Shown here one piece after another: positions 5,766 through 9,640 of a stretch of DNA of 9,640 nucleotides. The translations under genes were made by a program, and so were the position numbers. The notes beneath the pieces were generated by a model. That model saw only the letters and a list, made by a program, of their open reading frames with translations, had not been told where the DNA came from and did no database searches. The first letter of the stretch is position 1. Each line of letters starts with the position of its first letter. Source of the stretch: JBFMGD01 sp040751775 (GTDB lineage: Bacteria > Bacillota > Dethiobacteria > DTU022); contig JBFMGD010000064.1 of NCBI GenBank assembly GCA_040751775.1, positions 1-9,640 of the forward strand. The letters are read 5' to 3'.

Positions 5766-5798
5766 ATTATAGATCGCGGTGCGGCGGAAATATGTCAG
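5766..5798 (-). promoter_or_regulatory. Candidate spoIIGA promoter P2, long spacer
   Basis: CTGACA (5798-5793) and a perfect TATAAT (5771-5766) separated by 21 bp. The -10 is better than that of P1. Both -35 elements lie in a repeated block, GACATAT(TT)CCGCC on the minus strand, 31-33 bp apart. Only one of the two may be used. Confidence 0.45.
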
Positions 5799-5830
5799 TA
5801 TTTGACTCCGAAAAAATAAAATATAACGAC

Positions 5831-5862
5831 AAAAAAATAAGGGCACACAATACGTGCCCTTA
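5831..5862 (-). terminator. Intrinsic terminator after ftsZ
   Basis: On the minus strand a perfect 9-bp stem, TAAGGGCAC/GTGCCCTTA (5862-5854 and 5846-5838), closes a 7-nt loop and is followed by seven T (5837-5831). It lies 40 nt after the ftsZ stop and separates the division genes from the sporulation group. Confidence 0.9.
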
Positions 5863-5902
5863 CGCGAAACAATATTAATAAAACCCGCGGCGACGGGAGC
5901 GC

Positions 5903-6976
5903 TTACTCTTTGACTGCTCCTTCTTTCGTCCAGCGCGACCATGCCGGAGCATCGATGTTCTCTCCCCGGGCGTAAGCGCTGCGACCGATCTCTTGCAGCG
6001 CTTGCTGATAACCTTCCTGCCGGGGTTTGAAACCGGTGGCGATTACCGTGACCCTGACTTGATCCTGGAGAGAATCGTCGATCACCGCACCAAAGATAAT
6101 ATTGGCATCGGGATCGGCATAGCTGGCCACTATCTCCGAGGCTTCATGCACTTCAAAAAGCCCCAGATCCGACCCGCCGGTAACATTGATTAAAACACCC
6201 CTGGCTCCTTCAATGGATGTTTCCAGTAAGGGGCTGCTGGTTGCCGTCCTGGCGGCATCAACCGTCCGGTTGTCACCGCTGCCCAGGCCGACACCCATCA
6301 GAGCCGGACCCGTTTCCGACATGATCGTGCGCACATCGGCAAAATCGAGGTTGATCAGTCCGGGGACGGCGATCAAATCGGAAATACCTTGCACCCCTTG
6401 TAAAAGTACGTCGTCGGCGATCCGGAAAGCTTCCAGGATCGGCGTGCGCTTTTCCACTACCTGCAGCAGGCGGTCATTGGGAATAATAATCAGGGTGTCT
6501 ACCTTGTCTTTCAACCGGGAGATTCCCTCCGATGCCTGGTGCTGGCGCTTGCGCCCTTCAAATTTAAACGGCCTGGTCACCACGCCGACCGTCAAAGTAC
6601 CCAAATTCCGGGCAATCTCGGCGATTACCGGGGCGGCGCCGGTTCCCGTGCCCCCGCCCATTCCCGCCGTCAAGAAGACCATGTCGGCGCCTCGCAGAGC
6701 GTTTTCAATATCAGCCCGGCTTTCCTCCGCGGCCTGTCGGCCGACTTCAGGATTGGCTCCCGCCCCCAGACCTTTGGTTAGCTTCGCTCCGATCTGCAGC
6801 TTGGTTCCGGCATTGGCCAGATAAAGCGCCTGGGCATCCGTGTTTACGGCGATAAAATCCACCCCTTTCAAACCGGCGGCAATCATACGGTTGACGGCAT
6901 TGTTGCCGCCGCCGCCGATACCGACGACCTTGATCGAGGCAAACTGTTCCATCTCGATATCAAATTCGATCATCAC
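5903..6976 (-). CDS. ftsZ: Cell division protein FtsZ
   Basis: Tubulin-like GTPase that forms the division ring, 357 residues. Nucleotide-binding motifs are VGIGGGGNNAVNRM (residues 18-31) and the tubulin signature AGMGGGTGTGA (104-114). The T7 loop NLDFADV (209-215) carries the catalytic aspartates. The globular core ends near residue 317. The linker after it is only about 20 residues, and the C-terminal peptide that normally reads like DIPAFLRR is IDAPAWSRW followed by eight more residues. The start is GTG at 6976, 7 nt after GGAGG; the next codon is ATG (6973) and is an alternative. It follows ftsA after 27 bp and is probably co-transcribed with it, ending at the terminator at 5831-5862. 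Confidence 0.97.
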   Translation of the reverse strand: MMIEFDIEMEQFASIKVVGIGGGGNNAVNRMIAAGLKGVDFIAVNTDAQALYLANAGTKLQIGAKLTKGLGAGANPEVGRQAAEESRADIENALRGADMVFLTAGMGGGTGTGAAPVIAEIARNLGTLTVGVVTRPFKFEGRKRQHQASEGISRLKDKVDTLIIIPNDRLLQVVEKRTPILEAFRIADDVLLQGVQGISDLIAVPGLINLDFADVRTIMSETGPALMGVGLGSGDNRTVDAARTATSSPLLETSIEGARGVLINVTGGSDLGLFEVHEASEIVASYADPDANIIFGAVIDDSLQDQVRVTVIATGFKPRQEGYQQALQEIGRSAYARGENIDAPAWSRWTKEGAVKE

Positions 6977-7003
6977 GCTTACACCTCCTTATCACCAGGG
7001 TGG

Positions 7004-8236
7004 CTACTCGATCACTTCGTTCATCCAATCCTTCATTTTTTGCCACAGGCCTGTTTTTCTTTTCTGCGGCCGCTTTCCCCGTTCACTTAAATAGAACCTG
7101 GGCTGATACCTGTGCGCATAATAGAGCAGCCCCACCGCGGTGGTATAGATCGGATTCTGAATGCCTATATATTCGTACGCGGCCAGGCGCACCGCATCGC
7201 TCTCGAAATAAAGTCGGGCCAGATCGAGGACGCCCGGCATGGCGGAGACGCCGCCGCATAACACCACTCCTGCCGGAGGCAGTTTCGACCATCCCATCTT
7301 CAGCATTTCTTCGCGAGTGATTTGAAATATCTCCTGGACGCGGGGCTCAATAAACCGGCATAAATCCTTTTCCGAGACCAACCGTCTTTCCTTACTGCCC
7401 ACGCTGCTGATTTCAAGATGGGGTTCACTCCTGGCAAGGGTCAGCAGGGCGTAGCCGTGTTCCAGCTTCAGGTTTTCCGCGGCAAGGTGGCTTGTCCTTA
7501 ATCCGAGGGCCAGGTCACTGGTGATATGCTCGCCGCCGATCGGGATTACCGACAGCTGGCGCAGTTTGCCATGTTGATATAAAGATATCTCCGTAGTGCC
7601 TCCCCCGAGGTTCACCAGAAAAACGCCCAGATCTTTTTCGTCCGCAGATAGGGTAATCTCCGACGAGGCCAGGGCATGCAGGATCATGCCGTTTACATTA
7701 ATCCCCGCTCGATTGATGCAGCGGATCAGATTGCGCAGCGAAGTGATCGGACTGGTGACAATCATGGCGTCTACTTCCAGGCGCACGCCCAACATGCCCA
7801 CCGGGTCGCGAATGCCGTCATACCCGTCCACGATATATTCCCGGGGAATAATATCGACAATCTCGCGGTCCGGAGGAAGCGCCATCACCCGGGCAGCCTG
7901 CAGGGCTCGCTCGGCGTCCTCTTCCCTGATCTCGCGATCATCCGATGAAACCGCCACCACGCCGCGGTTATTAACCAACTCCACGTTTAAACCCTTTAAA
8001 CCGACGAACGCGGCATCGATACCCTGGCCGGCCATCCGTTCGGCTTCCGCCACTGCTGTCTCTATTGATTCCACAGTTTTGTCCAGGTCGACGATGACGC
8101 CTTTTTTCAGGCCGTCAGAAGGGCTTAAACCCAAACCGACGATACTAACCGTGCCGTCAGGACGAGGTTCACCGACAATAACCCGAACCTGAGTCGTGCC
8201 TACATCGATGCCGACAATTAGATATTTGCGAGCCAT
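7004..8236 (-). CDS. ftsA: Cell division protein FtsA
   Basis: Actin-like ATPase that ties FtsZ filaments to the membrane and recruits later divisome proteins. The 410-residue protein has the phosphate-1 motif GIDVGTTQVR (9-18), the phosphate-2 motif VNLGGGTTEI (208-217) and the adenosine motif GVVLCGGVSAMPG (323-335). A 1C-type domain lies near residues 85-165. The C-terminus is a basic linker (RGKRPQKRK) and an amphipathic helix, GLWQKMKDWMNEVIE, which matches the membrane-targeting tail of the family. The start is ATG at 8236 with GGGGGT about 6 nt upstream. It is separated from divIB by 85 bp in which I see no convincing promoter or terminator. Confidence 0.97.
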   Translation of the reverse strand: MARKYLIVGIDVGTTQVRVIVGEPRPDGTVSIVGLGLSPSDGLKKGVIVDLDKTVESIETAVAEAERMAGQGIDAAFVGLKGLNVELVNNRGVVAVSSDDREIREEDAERALQAARVMALPPDREIVDIIPREYIVDGYDGIRDPVGMLGVRLEVDAMIVTSPITSLRNLIRCINRAGINVNGMILHALASSEITLSADEKDLGVFLVNLGGGTTEISLYQHGKLRQLSVIPIGGEHITSDLALGLRTSHLAAENLKLEHGYALLTLARSEPHLEISSVGSKERRLVSEKDLCRFIEPRVQEIFQITREEMLKMGWSKLPPAGVVLCGGVSAMPGVLDLARLYFESDAVRLAAYEYIGIQNPIYTTAVGLLYYAHRYQPRFYLSERGKRPQKRKTGLWQKMKDWMNEVIE

Positions 8237-8321
8237 TTCAATACCCCCTAACCCTTCCCAAGCGGCGCGTTACTAACTAATTCAACATTCCTCAAAAATC
8301 CCCTCTTGTTCCTCTTTTTTT

Positions 8322-9119
8322 TTAAGGAACCACCTCCCCGGCAGCGGAATCTTCCCGCTCGTTCAACAAGATCAAGCGATCCCCTGTCCTGAGATCGTAT
8401 GTGCCGCCACCTTTATCTCCGGAGGTGTACGGCATGCTTTGCCAGAGCAGGCGCAGCTTCTGATCCATGTTCTCCCGGTCTCCCAACAAAACACGCATTC
8501 CATCAACGGTGTAGAGCACCTGGTTAGACTCATCCGTAATGTTCAACTCAGCCCACTCCAAACGCGGCACAAGCTGCAACGCCGCCAGGAACGTTTCTAA
8601 ATTGGCAGCCTTGGACGGTTCAGCCAGCTTTTGCCCGATCGCTAGACCGCCGCTGTTAACCCCTGTTACCAGCGGGAGGCTCTCCTCTAAATAAATCCAC
8701 TGTTCAAATGAGACCCCTTCGCGATCCACCACCCAGTAAACGCCGCCGTCCAAAATACAGGCCGTTGGCTTTCTTTCAGTTATCGCCACCGCCACAGCAG
8801 CGGGGTATATTTTTTTCACCGCCACCGTCTCCACACCGGGAAGCTGCCGCAACGCCTGCTCCACTTTTTCCGGATTCAACAGGAACAGACTGGCGCCTTC
8901 CCTAACCCCGCAGGCGGCAATTACTGCATTGCTTTCCAACCGCTGCACACCGCTGAGCCGTATTTCTCCGACCCGGCAGAAGGCCTGTCCCACAAAGAGC
9001 AGCGAGAAGAACACCACCGGCAGGAGCAGACGCCTTAACACTCTGAACACCTTCTTTTCCCGTACCGTTCCGCCCGGCAGCGGGGGAACCAGTTGCAACC
9101 TGCTCCGGCTGCTCCGCAT
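8322..9119 (-). CDS. divIB: Cell division protein DivIB/FtsQ
   Basis: Bitopic divisome protein, 265 residues from ATG at 9119. The N-terminus is short, cytoplasmic and basic (REKKVFRVLRR), followed by one membrane helix at about 31-48 (LLLPVVFFSLLFVG). The external part starts with an FtsQ-type POTRA domain (VGEIRLSGVQRLESNAVIAA ... LPGVETVAVKKIYP ... ITERKPTA, about 50-118). A FtsQ/DivIB beta domain runs to about 235, and the tail is charged. ATG is chosen over GTG at 9122 because AGGAGG lies 7 nt before the ATG but only 4 nt before the GTG. The start touches or overlaps the murA stop (GTGATG), which suggests translational coupling. Sequence in this family is weakly conserved, so position between murA and ftsA supports the call. 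Confidence 0.92.
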   Translation of the reverse strand: MRSSRSRLQLVPPLPGGTVREKKVFRVLRRLLLPVVFFSLLFVGQAFCRVGEIRLSGVQRLESNAVIAACGVREGASLFLLNPEKVEQALRQLPGVETVAVKKIYPAAVAVAITERKPTACILDGGVYWVVDREGVSFEQWIYLEESLPLVTGVNSGGLAIGQKLAEPSKAANLETFLAALQLVPRLEWAELNITDESNQVLYTVDGMRVLLGDRENMDQKLRLLWQSMPYTSGDKGGGTYDLRTGDRLILLNEREDSAAGEVVP

Positions 9120-9640
9120 CACGGCGCCTCCTGTACGGACAGGGACACCCGTTCAATCCGGGCGCCCAACTGATTCATAACTTTATGAATCTTTTCGTAA
9201 CCGCGCTCAATATGCCTAATTCCCGTAACCAGAGTTTCTCCCCGGGCGGCCAAGCCGGCCAGGACCAGGGCTGCGCCGGCTCTTAAATCCGTTGCATTCA
9301 CTATCCCGCCGGACAAACGAGCGACACCTCGAATAATAATCCTGTTACCCTGCAGGCTGATCCGGGCGCCCATTTTATTCAGCTCAGCCACATGATGAAA
9401 GCGTTCCGGAAAAACATGTTCCACGATCGTGCTAACCCCCCGCGCTAGAGTAAGCAGTGATACAACCGGCGGTTGTAAGTCCGTCGGAAAACCGGGATAA
9501 GGTTCGGTCTCCAACAATTTAACCGCTTTAAATGACCCCCCGCTGTGCAGCGTCACGCGCTCCCCGCTTATCTCCAAGGGCAAACCGGCTTTTTGAAGGA
9601 TAGCAATCAAAGACTGTAAGTGTTCCGGGCGAACATCGAT
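9119..9640 (-). CDS. murA: UDP-N-acetylglucosamine 1-carboxyvinyltransferase MurA, 5' end cut by window edge
   Basis: First committed enzyme of peptidoglycan synthesis: it transfers enolpyruvate from PEP to UDP-GlcNAc in the cytoplasm. Only the last 173 residues are in the window; the frame stays open to the right edge (IDVRPEHLQSLIAIL). Family motifs are YPGFPTDLQP (aspartate equal to E. coli Asp305), FPERFHHVAELNKMGA (Arg331 region), NATDLRAGAALVLAGL (Asp369 region) and HIERGYE (Arg397 region). The PEP-binding cysteine and the first domain lie outside. The TGA stop overlaps the possible GTG start of divIB. Whether this is the MurAA or MurAB paralogue cannot be told from this part. Confidence 0.95.
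   Translation of the reverse strand: MDVRPEHLQSLIAILQKAGLPLEISGERVTLHSGGSFKAVKLLETEPYPGFPTDLQPPVVSLLTLARGVSTIVEHVFPERFHHVAELNKMGARISLQGNRIIIRGVARLSGGIVNATDLRAGAALVLAGLAARGETLVTGIRHIERGYEKIHKVMNQLGARIERVSLSVQEAP

Noticed and set aside
5827..5833. Possible Spo0A box (TTTGTCG on the minus strand)
   Set aside because: It is only a partial match, overlaps the ftsZ terminator T tract, and lies about 100 bp from the likely start.
6186..6824. Plus-strand 212-codon frame opposite ftsZ
   Set aside because: It is a Ser/Pro/Arg-rich shadow of ftsZ without a ribosome binding site.
7596..8192. Plus-strand 198-codon frame opposite ftsA
   Set aside because: It is a Ser/Arg/Thr-rich shadow of the conserved ftsA frame.
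8237..8321. Possible promoter between divIB and ftsA
   Set aside because: TTGAGG-17-TAACGC is a poor match at the -10, and the spacing otherwise looks like an operon gap.
8902..9156. Minus-strand 84-codon frame overlapping divIB and murA
   Set aside because: It is out of frame with both genes, which carry proper motifs and a coupled start.

Overview
All genes in this 9.6 kb window lie on the minus strand, so transcription runs from right to left. The window looks like an endospore-forming Clostridia chromosome, most like the Peptococcaceae/Desulfotomaculum-Pelotomaculum type. The reasons are the junction of a division (dcw) cluster to spoIIGA-sigE-sigG, a YlmC/YmxH-family sporulation gene, an anaerobic (class III) ribonucleotide reductase, strong AAGGAGG-type ribosome binding sites and frequent GTG/TTG starts. 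The genus cannot be fixed from the sequence alone.

Layout in transcription order. (1) 9640-5903: the end of murA (peptidoglycan precursor synthesis), then divIB/ftsQ, ftsA and ftsZ (divisome), closed by a clear intrinsic terminator at 5831-5862. (2) 5830-5701: a promoter region with two candidate SigA-type promoters that have unusually long spacers, resembling the Spo0A-controlled spoIIG promoter of Bacillus. (3) 5700-2717: spoIIGA (protease that activates pro-SigE), sigE (mother-cell sigma factor), sigG (late forespore sigma factor), an unrecognised 58-residue one-pass membrane protein, and a ylmC/ymxH PRC-barrel gene, closed by an intrinsic terminator at 2611-2638. (4) 2717-2534: a nest of REP-like repeats, with two perfect 29-bp inverted copies on either side of the terminator and a truncated third copy touching the ylmC stop codon. 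(5) 2523-2474: a near-consensus SigA promoter carrying two identical 11-bp NrdR boxes 31 bp apart. (6) 2457-1: nrdR and nrdD, overlapping by 4 bp as ATGA. nrdD runs off the left edge before its glycyl-radical motif.

Functionally the window joins vegetative division, the early-to-late sporulation sigma cascade and dNTP supply. Most of it is conserved. The parts most worth a second look are the small membrane protein between sigG and ylmC, the REP-like cluster around the terminator, the complete NrdR operator/promoter, the long-spacer spoIIG-type promoters, and unusual residues in pro-SigE and at the FtsZ C-terminus. I see no mobile-element gene, CRISPR array, tRNA or rRNA, and I did not find a wholly new multigene system.
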